Assembly (NCBI GenBank): GCA_012932865.1
Contig: SAXG01000135.1
Location: 1-64,000 of the forward strand
From: Amylostereum areolatum
Lineage: Eukaryota; Basidiomycota; Agaricomycetes; Russulales; Stereaceae
Direction: 5' to 3'
Length of the DNA: 64,000 nucleotides
Shown: positions 33,799 to 43,377 of the stretch, piece after piece
How positions within the stretch are numbered: position 1 is the first letter of the stretch
How the letters are laid out: every line of letters starts with the position of its first letter
The notes under the pieces: generated by a model
What the model was told of the DNA's origin: nothing
Database searches by the model: none
The model's input: the letters and a program-made list of their open reading frames with translations, nothing else
Position numbers and translations under genes: made by a program

Positions 33799-36297
33799 AT
33801 GTTAAAGCTCGCTGTTCTCGCAGCAGCCCTTGTCCCCGCGCTCGTCTTCGCCCAGGACGAAGGCACAATCGACGGCCCCACCAGCAGTACAGCCGCCGCC
33901 GGCTACTCCTGCGACGCATCCAAATGCAAGCTTCCTTCATGCAACTGCGCTACCACCAGTCCTCCAGGTGGCCTCAACGGTGTAAGTGCTCTTTCTTCGA
34001 CAATCGGACTGGTACCGCGCTCTCGCGACCGCACGAAGGTTTTTGTCGGCGATAGGGTGGCGGAGAGAACAACGGTGGGGGCGACGTATGCATTCCCGCC
34101 GTAACGGCGTGGTGCGCGATGTGCGGGAGCGTTTTGATCTCGTTCGCGTGGCCTTGCGAAGCGTCGGAACTGGTGGTGGAGGTGACGCCCGTCGGGCGTC
34201 TTGAACCTGCACTTCGCTCGGGCGCCACATCGTGCAGTCCCCCTCTCGCCCGTCTGCAAAGACGTCAGGTCGATTGGAGACAAAGCGTCGCCTTTGCCCC
34301 TGCGGTCGGTGCTGAGTCAATGTCCACCCGTCACCCAGCCCAGTCACGGGCCACGCATGGACGGAACTCCACCCCATCTGATCCTTCCCTTCAACGCTTG
34401 TGCTGATATCTGATTTTGTTACCCCCAGTCCGACGTTCCCCAATTCGTCGTCTTCACCGCCGACGATGCCGTCCAAACCTATACCCTCGATGCCGTCAAC
34501 CAGTTCCTCGCTCAACGCAAAAACCCTAACGGATGCCCCGTCAAAATGACTTACTACACATCACTTAATTACACCAACTACACTCTCGTCACGGACTGGT
34601 ATGTCGCCGGAAACGAGATCGCCGACCATACGTGAGTCTTTCCATCCTTGTTCGCCTGCACGGTGGTGCATGTATGCGGCGTGTACTGTCTGCTCATACC
34701 GGTCCATGCCTTTCTGCATGCATCCGAGCGACTACGCTCATTGAGGCCTTGCGTATATGACCACTTCATATACGTTTTCATTCATACCCGGTTCCTTCAT
34801 CTCCGACTGACGATTTCTCTCATCCAGTATGACCCATGTCGGCTCTCCTCCTGACAACGAAATTGACGGAAACTTGATTGCGCTGAACGCGCTCGCCGGC
34901 ATCCCCTTCACCGAAATCCGCGGTTTCCGTGCGCCTTTCCTCAACATCTCCGTCGACAACTTCAAGCATCTCGCCGCCGCCAAATTCACCTACGACTCGT
35001 CTCTTACCGCCGCCGTCCCGGTCACGGACCCGAACACCGATGCTTTCTGGCCCTACACGCTCGACAACGGTCTCGCGAACAACTGTCTCGATATCCCGAA
35101 CGCGTGCAAGGGCGAGCCGAAACTTCCCGGTTTCTGGGAGGTACCCATGTACGCTTTCTTCGACAACGGCGGCGTCAACGGACCCCATCTTATGGACCCT
35201 TGGTTGGACAATGCTAACGGCCAGACCACCGTCAATGACTCCGCGACCCTCGAGTACATGAAGAACACCTTCACGGCTCACTACAACGGCAACAGGCAAC
35301 CCATCGGTCTCTACACCCACCCTATCCACGTCTCGGTACGAGCCCTCTCGCTTTGTGACGCTCTATTTGTATCCTAACGTTCGCCTTCAGAGGAGTGTCC
35401 CTGGTTCTACCGTCACCAACAGCACCATCAACATGATCAACGCGTTCCTCGACTGGGCACAGCAGCAACCCAATGGTATGGTCGATCTTTCAATCGTGCG
35501 CACGAGGTGCTTTTTCTGATGCGCCCGTGTCGTTTAGTCTGGATTGTGTCCACTGGCCAGCTCCTCGATTGGGTTATGGACCCCAAGCCCGTCTCGCAGC
35601 TCGACTCGTCCAACGCGCTCAAGTGCTCCACGCCCCAGGTCTCGGACAAGATCTGCAACGGCATGCCCGCGAACGAGGCCGGTCTCGCCCAGCACTGCGC
35701 CTTCTCCGACTCGCCTTTCGACACATGTGTATGTGCTCTCTCACCCACTCGACCTACCTGTGCTAGTCCATCCTAACCCTCTTCCCGGTCCTTTTCAGTA
35801 CGGCTGTCCCGTGAGCCTGCCCACCGTCGACAACCCAAACCCTGAACAATCCCCCGCTCCCGGAGCGCAACCCCGTGTCCGCCGTAAGTCCGCACCGCAT
35901 GTCCTCTTCGTCTCAACCACATCCTCATTCCCTCTTCTCCCCAGTCCCCGCCAACTGCTCCACGCCCTTCTGGGACCCGATCGGCGGGAAGTGCCTGTGC
36001 ACTGACGACTCGTGCTCGTTCACGGACGACTCCCGACCCGTCGGCGTAAGTTCCCCTTTTTCACCCCCTCCCCATCGCGCGCGACGCTGATTTATCGACG
36101 ATGCTATATAGCCTAATGGCGCCAACCTGACGGGCGGCGGCACTGGCGGTGAGGCCGCCGCATCGACGTCCTCGGCGGCATCCTTCCAGCCGTTCAACGG
36201 CGACGGCGCGCTGAGCAACCTGCCTGTGGGCGTGTTCTGGAGCGCCGCGGTCGGCCTCGTGGGCGTCGCGTTCGGGTTCTTCCACGTGCTCGCATGA
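33799..36297 (+). CDS. Chitin deacetylase-like CE4 protein, probably GPI-anchored, 513 aa
   Basis: Eight exons (33799-33981, 34429-34631, 34828-35335, 35391-35475, 35538-35728, 35799-35883, 35945-36045, 36112-36297) join in frame. A signal peptide (MLKLAVLAAALVPALVFAQ) is followed by a Cys-containing segment (CDASKCKLPSCNC). The CE4 motifs are VVFTADDAVQTYT (motif 1, with both Asp of TFDDG kept but Phe and Gly changed), EIADHTMTHVG (motif 2, H-x3-H) and IRGFRAPFLN (motif 3). These ligate the metal in deacetylases. The late exons carry a Cys-rich segment (NCSTPFWDPIGGKCLCTDDSC). The end is Gly/Ser-rich with a hydrophobic tail (VFWSAAVGLVGVAFGFFHVL), as for a GPI signal. Expected site: cell wall or plasma membrane. 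The first intron (447 nt) is unusually long for this window. Confidence 0.85.
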
Positions 36298-37113
36298 ACG
36301 AGGCCTATCCACGGACGGACGGGGACGGACTCACGGACTGATTTTTAAGGGTCGACGCCGACAATGACGATGGCAATGGTCTCTGTGTATCTCCTGGGAC
36401 GATAGCAATTAGCAATAGCATACGGTCGCTTTTTTAGTACTTACTCGCACGTTCTTTCCTTTGCCCTTCTCCCCCCCCCCCCCCCCCCCCCCCAATCTGT
36501 GCGTCGTTTTTATGGGTGTCTCTCTTCCCCTTTCCTCCTCCATCACTCCGAAGCTCCCCTCCACCCTCCCCCACCGATTATGATCCTATCTTTTTCGCGC
36601 CGCGCGGTAGTTGGCGTGCGATGATGGACTGCTACTGAGAACTATTTTTTGTGGCATATATGGACTTTTATTCGATTTACGTTGATCTTTTATCCTTTTC
36701 AGTGTTGAGGGAGGATGGATGGTGAGGTGTAATGCAATGCGATGGTGTGTTTGCATGCAGGAGTCAGAAGTCTGCGGATAGGATTCGACGCTCGGATGAC
36801 ACTTTTAGTACGAACGAACGCAATACGTGAGGTACGAGGGTTCACTCCGTCGACGTCTGCTTTAGGAGACTAAAGATCTACCGGCACCGTTGAAGAGCGA
36901 AGTTCAGAGAGTATATATCACTTACTACTTACTAGCCAGGGCGTTTCGCATCCCCTCGCTCAGCATTAACTGGCCATTGTGTAGCCATAGTCGTATTGTG
37001 GACAGTTGCACACTACTCGACAGAGGCGAAGTATGCAGCTTTGAGAAGGGCTGCGAAGAAACTCGGCGTTATAAGCACAAGGGAGATGGCCTTCGTATGC
37101 TTTCCCTCGTCGG
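36298..37113. other. 3' flank with poly-C tract and dispersed repeat
   Basis: About 22 Cs at 36472-36493. The block at about 36830-36873 matches 4613-4654 near STAND copy 1. No gene seen. Confidence 0.5.
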
Positions 37114-38054
37114 CTAAAAACAAAAGCAATATGGTCGGGCTGTGAAGTCCGCTGATCCATAAGCTGTATTTAGTTCCCTGCAGCCATCGCATATCATTGC
37201 CTTAGAACAGCCTATGAGAAAATAGAGCATGTCACTCACCGCATGCAGTGCTTGGAGGCGGTGGAGACCTTGCTCCACTCGGTCCTCGATGCGCGCCACT
37301 TTGACCTCGACGTGGTTCGCCTTCACGTCGATGCTCTGGAGCAGCGTTCTCTGAAGCACCAGGAATTCAGTATGTCAAAAGCGATGCATAAACAGGGTGG
37401 AATCAATCGCAACGTACAGTGAAGGCCGCATCGGCGTCGCCGAGGCGGCGCGCAAACTCTCCCAGCTTGTCGTTGTGTTTCCCAGCGCGAACGAAGCGCG
37501 ACAGACGTCCTTGCTTGAACATCGATTCCATCTCCTTGCATACGAGCTGTACAGCGCTGAAAGGACAGCCGTAGTTGGTTGGACCCCGGGCGATGCTTTC
37601 GAAGAAGATGGTACACACCCGTCGAACGCCTCTATCGCCCTCTGCTGCGCGGGCGACAAGTCCCCGACATCTGGAACGGCGCGCACCAGACTGTCTTGGA
37701 TCTCGTCGATGCGCCGGTATATTCCCTCGACTGCAGCTTTGTTGGCTTTCGATTTCTGCAACAAGAAAGTACCCAAATCAGCGCATGGGATCTAAGACTC
37801 CAATTCACAGAAATACGAACCTTCGCAAGGTTCACGATAAACATGATCCCGCATACGGCGCTCTTCAGAGGTGGGAACGCGTCGCTCGACTCTTTCAGTG
37901 CCTCGAGGCCGCACAGAAGGGTATCTGAAGTGAGACGAGCAGTAGCCCTGGCCCCGTCTGAGGTGAATATGGGGTGTCTGAGTCGCCCAGCCTTGTTCGA
38001 TTCTTTGAGAGAGCGGGATGAGTGAAGGCGAAGGCGAGACATGGTCTTCGACAT
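37114..38054 (-). CDS. STAND/NLR-type N-terminal helical domain protein, copy 3 (intact, stand-alone)
   Basis: The frame opens MSKTMSRLRLHSSRSLKESN, passes LTSDTLLCGLEALKESSDAF and PPLKSAVCGIMFIVNLAK, and after introns continues GIYRRIDEIQDSLVRAVPDV, LSPAQQRAIEAFD, VCKEMESMFKQGRLSRFVRA, HNDKLGEFARRLGDADAAFT and TLLQSIDVKANHVEVKVARI, ending QALHA. After a short intron a tail (AMICDGCRELNTAYGSADFT) ends at a stop at 37114. The three domain introns match copies 1 and 2. This is one full helical N-domain plus about 30 residues, with no NACHT or repeat part. It may be a free-standing signalling or decoy domain, or the relic of a longer gene. One exon junction (the FDG/AVQL boundary) is less certain. 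Confidence 0.58.
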
Positions 38055-38795
38055 TGTGGACTGGTAAGAGGATGGGAAGGAGGGACAAAAGACACAAGAC
38101 TTGGGAGCATACTCTGCTGGGATCACAGCCTGGTGTCTGTGACTCTGTGCACCGTGCCACTGTCAAGTTGGATCCTACCTCAGCGCCTCAGCGCCTACAT
38201 AGTGAGTTGTGACGGATCAACCTTCAACCGCGCTATTCCTCGAGAATAAGACCATGTACCACCGTCGAAAGAAAGAGGATCTAAAAAGTTTAGTAACTTA
38301 GCTTCTGAGCGAGGGAACTTGTACACGTTGAGTCCAGGGACTTGCCTTCTCACCTGAGTTGTATGTCGTGGACGGACTTGGAAGTAGGAGAATCTCCCCT
38401 TACAGTTACACACTGAGCCAAAGTATCGTGCACCAACTGACTAAGTAATAAGAGCAGGAAGCCTATACTACGCCAACTCAGTACTCCATAGGAACTCTTC
38501 ATGACCCGACGAGATTGGACAAGACAATGTCGCTCTTCTGCTTGTGGCCCTCATGAATTCCAAAACTAATACACAGCCTCGCCGCGGGCTTTCAGTACGG
38601 CACAACCGAGAGCATCTGAGAAATTTCCTGTGAGGCTTGAGCGTAACATCGAGGTGTAGAACAAGAGAAAGGTAAGGATGTAGAAGGGTTCCATGGTCGA
38701 TTTTCGTATTGAAGCTCATCGTTGTGCCTCTAGCAGTACCATGATAGAGGCAAAGCTAAGTTTTGTGCGCTTATAAGGAAGCTTTCATACAGCAG
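38055..38795. other. Intergenic, nothing recognised
   Basis: 5' flank of STAND copy 3 and 3' flank of the hydrolase gene. Confidence 0.45.
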
Positions 38796-40167
38796 TCACA
38801 GCTTTGCCCTAAGTGAAATCCTCGATAATGCACCAAATATCGCAATCGCGGACGCTTCAGGCTTCTCATGCGGAAGCTGTGGACCAAATTATCGACACTT
38901 AAATATAGCGAGAAGGAAAAGGCTCGACGTACGTAGTGACCAGCGCCACGCACCGTCGTGACGCCTAGGCCCATTTTTTGCATTTCTTCTGTCTTGGTAG
39001 TGATTGCGTTGTTCATGTGCTCTGGCCTGCAGCGGTTGACGCGTAAGCAGTCACTCGGTATTTTCAACTGAGGAAAAGCATACCACAAGTCATAGACCGA
39101 GCCCACGATCGCATGGAAGGGGACATTAGGAAGCATGTCTATGACGCGCCTCGTACCCACGTACGCGCTCCATATGTCCAAGAGAGAGACCGTACGCTGT
39201 CTCGATGGTGTCTTCGCCGCGACGCCACCATCCGCGAGAGGACGAAATAACGTTTCCTGGAATGGATTGGGATTGAGCATGCCGGTCTAGAACGAGAAAA
39301 GGTTACGCACAGCGAGGATGCGCAGGTTCTCGGCGTCGAATGCCCGCCAAGGCATACGTTTCCGGGTGGACTCCATCGCGAGCTTAATGGACGGCCAGGA
39401 TGTAGCCTCTTTTGCGTTCGCCGCCGCAACGAAACTGCTGAACCGATCGAATACGGCGATTGTCTCGGGATCTTCTTCTATGTACACGGGCTCCATCATG
39501 ATGATGAGCTTGTAGGGGCCGTCGGTGTTCAGGGGGATCGAGTCGATTCTGTAACGAAGATCCACGGCGACGTCGGGTCAGAAAAGGAAGTAGGAATTTA
39601 AGCGAGATACGCACATCCCAGCGCCACCTCCAGAATGGCCGAGAGCTACCAGGGCGCCTTTCTCTTCAGCAGACAGTAAACCGGAGTTGACGAAGTCGAA
39701 GATAGCGGCGCCGTATTCAACGGATGGAACTATGCAGGACAAACTTAGTCAGGGAAAGCAACGCAGGTCGCACGGCGACTCACAAAAATCACGGTAATGT
39801 TCATCAAGTATCTGCAGATTGAAGACGGCGGCGTCTCCGTGGTTAGGTCGGTCGACGACCCAAATGCTAAGGATATGGATGAGGCTATCTTGCTGTCCAT
39901 GCATGCTATAAAGGTGCTTGATGACTGGAATCCATAGGTGCGAAGCTGACCGGATGTGAGCAGATGTATCGCGAAGGATAATGGGTCCTTACTGCAACCA
40001 ATGCCCGTCGCGATGAGGACACAAATCGGTTTTGCCTTCTGCGCGCGTGAAGAGGGAGTCTTCTGGGAGAATTTCGTGGCAATGTACTTGAGAGGATGCT
40101 TCAAGCGATACTCGCGAGTTACGGAGGACGCGACCAAGGGATGTAAGATTTCAGTGGAGACAGACAT
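38796..40167 (-). CDS. Alpha/beta hydrolase-fold protein
   Basis: About seven exons. The start is MSVSTEILHPLVASSVTREY. Core pieces are KPICVLIATGIGC, HGQQDSLIHILSIWVVDRPN, HGDAAVFNLQILDEHYRDF, FVNSGLLSAEEKGALVALGH continuing SGGGAGM, YKLIIMMEPVYIEEDP, VPFHAIVGSVYDLW, TEEMQKMGLGVTTVRGAGHY and a spliced end LPHEKPEASAIAIFGAL. GHSGG is the nucleophile elbow (Ser), around 39623-39641. HG-Q-D and RPNHGD stand before the elbow. The late GAGHYLP supplies the catalytic His. The fold fits esterase, lipase or haloperoxidase-type hydrolases. No signal peptide is seen, so it is probably intracellular. Substrate unknown. Confidence 0.72.
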
Positions 40168-40521
40168 GACGGGGGAAGTGAAGGAGGTTGGAGAAGTTGT
40201 ACGCCACAGGCGTCCGGGAAAATGGTATCCGAATGCCCCTGTGCGTATCAGAAAGAATGAACACTTCTCGTCTGTAAGCCCTGGCTTATCACGCGACCCC
40301 CCAGGGCTTGGGACTGTTCGCAGTTATCCGATGTAACATGTTGAGTTTGTGTGGTGCCCGGGATTGCCGACATTATCTGGATGAAATCGCTCCAAGAACG
40401 CAACGGTACCAAATGAGGCAATTTGGTGTGTACCTGTAAAACAACACAACGTGGGACCCCGAGGTATATGTCAGGATGTGTATTGCTTTCAGTTCTCATG
40501 TAACTGTACATGATCAGCAAG
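40168..40521. other. Intergenic
   Basis: Short interval between two genes that both run on the minus strand. No element identified. Confidence 0.45.
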
Positions 40522-42034
40522 TTATCCAGCACTCCCGCCTCTGCTTCGTTCGTCTTTGGAAGCGGCTCCAAGAAATGCGCGTAGGAGGTCTGCGAGCTTT
40601 TTGCCATTATGCTCAGTTGGCACCTTCGCGTTCGTGGCCAGCCGTGGAGGAAGCAGAATGTTGGAAAGCCACGGATGGTCCAAGACAGCCGCCGCCGGCA
40701 GCCTTGAAGGTGGAGAGTAGACCAATAGACGATGGATGAGGTCCAGTGCTGATGGGCGCGGGTGGGAAGGCGGCATATGAGATGGAGGTGCGTCCGGGGA
40801 CTCTCGATCCTTATTTGGAAGATTTGGGAGCCGCGTTGAAAAGTGGGAGACAGGCGCTTGAACGAAGTTAACCTTGGTCGCATCAGGAAGGTCTGTGAAT
40901 GTCTGGGAATAGATTGTGAGCGGGTACGAGGTAGCCAAGATAGGAGCACCACCCACAGGCCAGATTTCCGTCGTTGGAGAGCCGCGCGTTTTGAAGATAC
41001 TCCACGCGAGACCGATGTCCCCTCTTGATGAGTCAAAAAGCGGATAGCGCTCCCACTCCAATTGCGACCATTCTGAACCAGGCTGGTCGAACGCGTAGGC
41101 TTGCGTAGGATCGTCCTCCTCCTCGTCATCGCCGTAGTCGCTGTCACCGAGGCATCGGTGGTGTAGTGTTGTGAAGAACTCGGCGAACGTCGTGCCCATG
41201 CTCCAGAGGTCTGATGCGATGGCATCGTAAGACCTTGGACCAAAGAGAAGCTCGGGAGCACGGTACGGACTGCAAACGAGGTCAGAACATGTTCAACGTA
41301 ATAGAAGGGCGACGAACCCACTGCCCACCTCGAAGTACATCTTCCCGTTGTTCTCAGGCCATACATCCCCGCCCTTGTCCGCCTCGGGCTCGTCATCTCG
41401 ATACGAGACACCAAAATCTATGAGTTTGACGGTGCAATCGAGGTCGAGCAGGATATTACTGGGCTTGATATCGCGGTGGGCAATGCGCCGTGAGGTATGA
41501 TGGAGATACGTGACTCCAGACGCAATTTGGTACATGATCGCTTTGGCGATGGGGAGGAAGGAGGTTGCAGCAGCTTCTCGTGCGGATGCGGGGAAACCTT
41601 CGTGGGGTCGCGGGGAGAAAAGAGGAGATGCGAGGAGTGTTGCAAGTGTATGTGGAAGGTAAGGCATCCAGAACCTCAAGATGGAGGTGCGCTGGTCGAA
41701 ATCATGGCCGATGACTTGGATAATCTGTCCAGTGGTCAGTCAAACGCGCCATGAACGAGAGAGGTGAACTGACAGCTGGATGTGATAGTGATAAGAGCAG
41801 TCGTAGCTCCTTCGATATATCGTGAGGCTCTTTGACGAACTTCCGCTTTGTTGAACCAGCCTTGATAGCTACGAGACGCGAAGCACCGTTGGGCTCTTGG
41901 ATGTATGAACGACTGATGACCGAAACGATGGTTTCTGCGATGAGCTCCGACGTATCCTGCGCGTATCTTCGAGTCAGTGTGGACGGCTAGCGCTGTGTAC
42001 AGAAATTCGGGACGTACTGCTGATAAAAGTCCAT
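40522..42034 (-). CDS. CSK1-like serine/threonine kinase
   Basis: Kinase motifs in order: RLVAIKAG (the beta-3 Lys), [12 protein letters not shown] (helix C region), the catalytic loop [33 protein letters not shown] (DFG), then after an intron [16 protein letters not shown] (APE), [15 protein letters not shown], and [20 protein letters not shown] with LDHPWL. The [11 protein letters not shown] and MYFEVGSG stretch resembles S. pombe Csk1-type CDK-activating kinases. The glycine-rich loop is not a clean GxGxxG ([19 protein letters not shown]), which is also unusual. The start at 42034 (MDFYQQ...) is joined to [10 protein letters not shown] by an intron whose 3' site is uncertain. Length is about 440 aa. 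The gene shares its promoter with the ankyrin gene. Confidence 0.78.
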
Positions 42035-42230
42035 CGCAGTCGTAAATTGAACGACGTGGTTAGGTTCAATGCAGAAATGAAGGGGTGGCAAGTTGGTCGA
42101 GAGAACTCCCACGGTTAGAGAAGCCAACATCTGCGCATTGAACTTGAACCAGACAACCGCGATCTCGTTGCTCCGCGACCACCCTAATACACTTCCTTCC
42201 TCTCCTCTTTGCTTGATACTTTCAGTCACC
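42035..42230. promoter_or_regulatory. Divergent promoter, kinase / ankyrin protein
   Basis: 196 bp between divergent start codons. No TATA box or named element identified. Confidence 0.55.
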
Positions 42231-43069
42231 ATGTCGTCCGAACCTGAAGCGGGCGCAAGCGCAAGTCAGTGATCAGCCTCTCGTTGCATGCCGTCACTCT
42301 AATATCAATGCAGATGAACGTCTTATTGCTGCTGCTCGCCAGGATAACGAAGATCTCATCCTGGAAGTCATTGAGGACCCTACCCTAGACATCAACTTCC
42401 AGGACGGGTACGTCCTTCTCTATACGCCATCTACCCTTGGCAATGTCACCAATTAGATCTCAGTCTCGGTAACACAGGTGCGCCCGCTGGTCTGGTATGG
42501 CATGGCGGTGTTGACGATGATCGCGAGAAGCTCTCCACTGGGCGTGAGTGCGCTCTCTATCTGTGCGGCGTTCCACAATCCGACTCTGAATCGTTATGGG
42601 GTACAGGGCGCAACTAGGGTCCACGGATGTTCTGGAATATATCCTATCGCATGAAAACTGCGACGTCGACCCGATCAACCGTCTCGACAAATCTACACCC
42701 CTCCACCTAGCCGCCAAGATCGAGGATCAGGAGATGCGCAAATACATCGTCGAGAGTCTGCTGGACGCCGGGGCGGATACGACGTACGTGTGCACCCCAC
42801 TTCTCCCAGACCCGTGTGTTCTAACTCGGCCCCACCGTAGCATCAAAGACAAGGACGGTGATTTGGCGCTAGATTACATTCCAAAAGAGGACTTGGAGAC
42901 ACGGGCGTTGTTCCGCAAGGTGCAGACCCAAGCCAGCATATCGAAAGATGATATCGCAAGTGGTGCGCGCGCTTGCATCTTCATTCGTTGGCATACCTCC
43001 TCACCCACCGATGTAGATGATGACGGCGAACCAGGCTCGGGCTCAGGTTCAGGATCTGACGACGAGTGA
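42231..43069 (+). CDS. Ankyrin-repeat protein with 13-nt and 14-nt exons
   Basis: Exons: 42231-42264, 42314-42407, 42464-42477 (14 nt), 42531-42543 (13 nt), 42607-42783, 42841-about 42959, and a last exon to 43069. The spliced protein reads MSSEPEAGASANERLIAAAR, EDLILEVIEDPTLDINFQDG, then LGNTALHWAAQLGSTDVLEY across the two micro-exons, ILSHENCDVDPINRLDKSTP, LHLAAKIEDQEMRKYIVESL, LDAGADTT, IKDKDGDLALDYI, and ends in a Gly/Ser/Asp-rich tail (GSGSGSGSDDE). NTALHWAAQLG and STPLHLAAKI are ankyrin consensus, which supports the micro-exon reading strongly. The family resembles small fungal ankyrin proteins such as S. cerevisiae YGL242C. Function unknown. Confidence 0.8.
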
Positions 43070-43377
43070 GAATCGATCGTCTGTGCGCCTAACCTGTACT
43101 TCATCTGTATTGCCCCTCCCTCCGGAACAGGAATGTACCACTTAGAATCAATTGTTGTTCAAACCGTCTTTCATTTCATCCAATTTCGGTCTGCGAACGA
43201 TCTGTTATTACAAGCATCCCGCGAGAGCCCCGTCACAGCGAGGTCAAGCCACGGTTCCCAGAAAAAACGGCAAAAAAACCAAACGAATGTCAGTACAACG
43301 CATTCCCAAACGACTGTAAGCCCATAACCAACTATCTATCAATACGAGGTAGCCCCGTCAAGTCACCGATCAACCCT
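43070..43377. other. Convergent 3' ends, no gene
   Basis: Short interval between the ankyrin and metalloprotease 3' ends. Confidence 0.5.

Noticed and set aside
4600..43325. 14-bp match CAAACGACTGTAAG at about 4603 and about 43305
   Set aside because: Too short and with no extended similarity. Could be chance.
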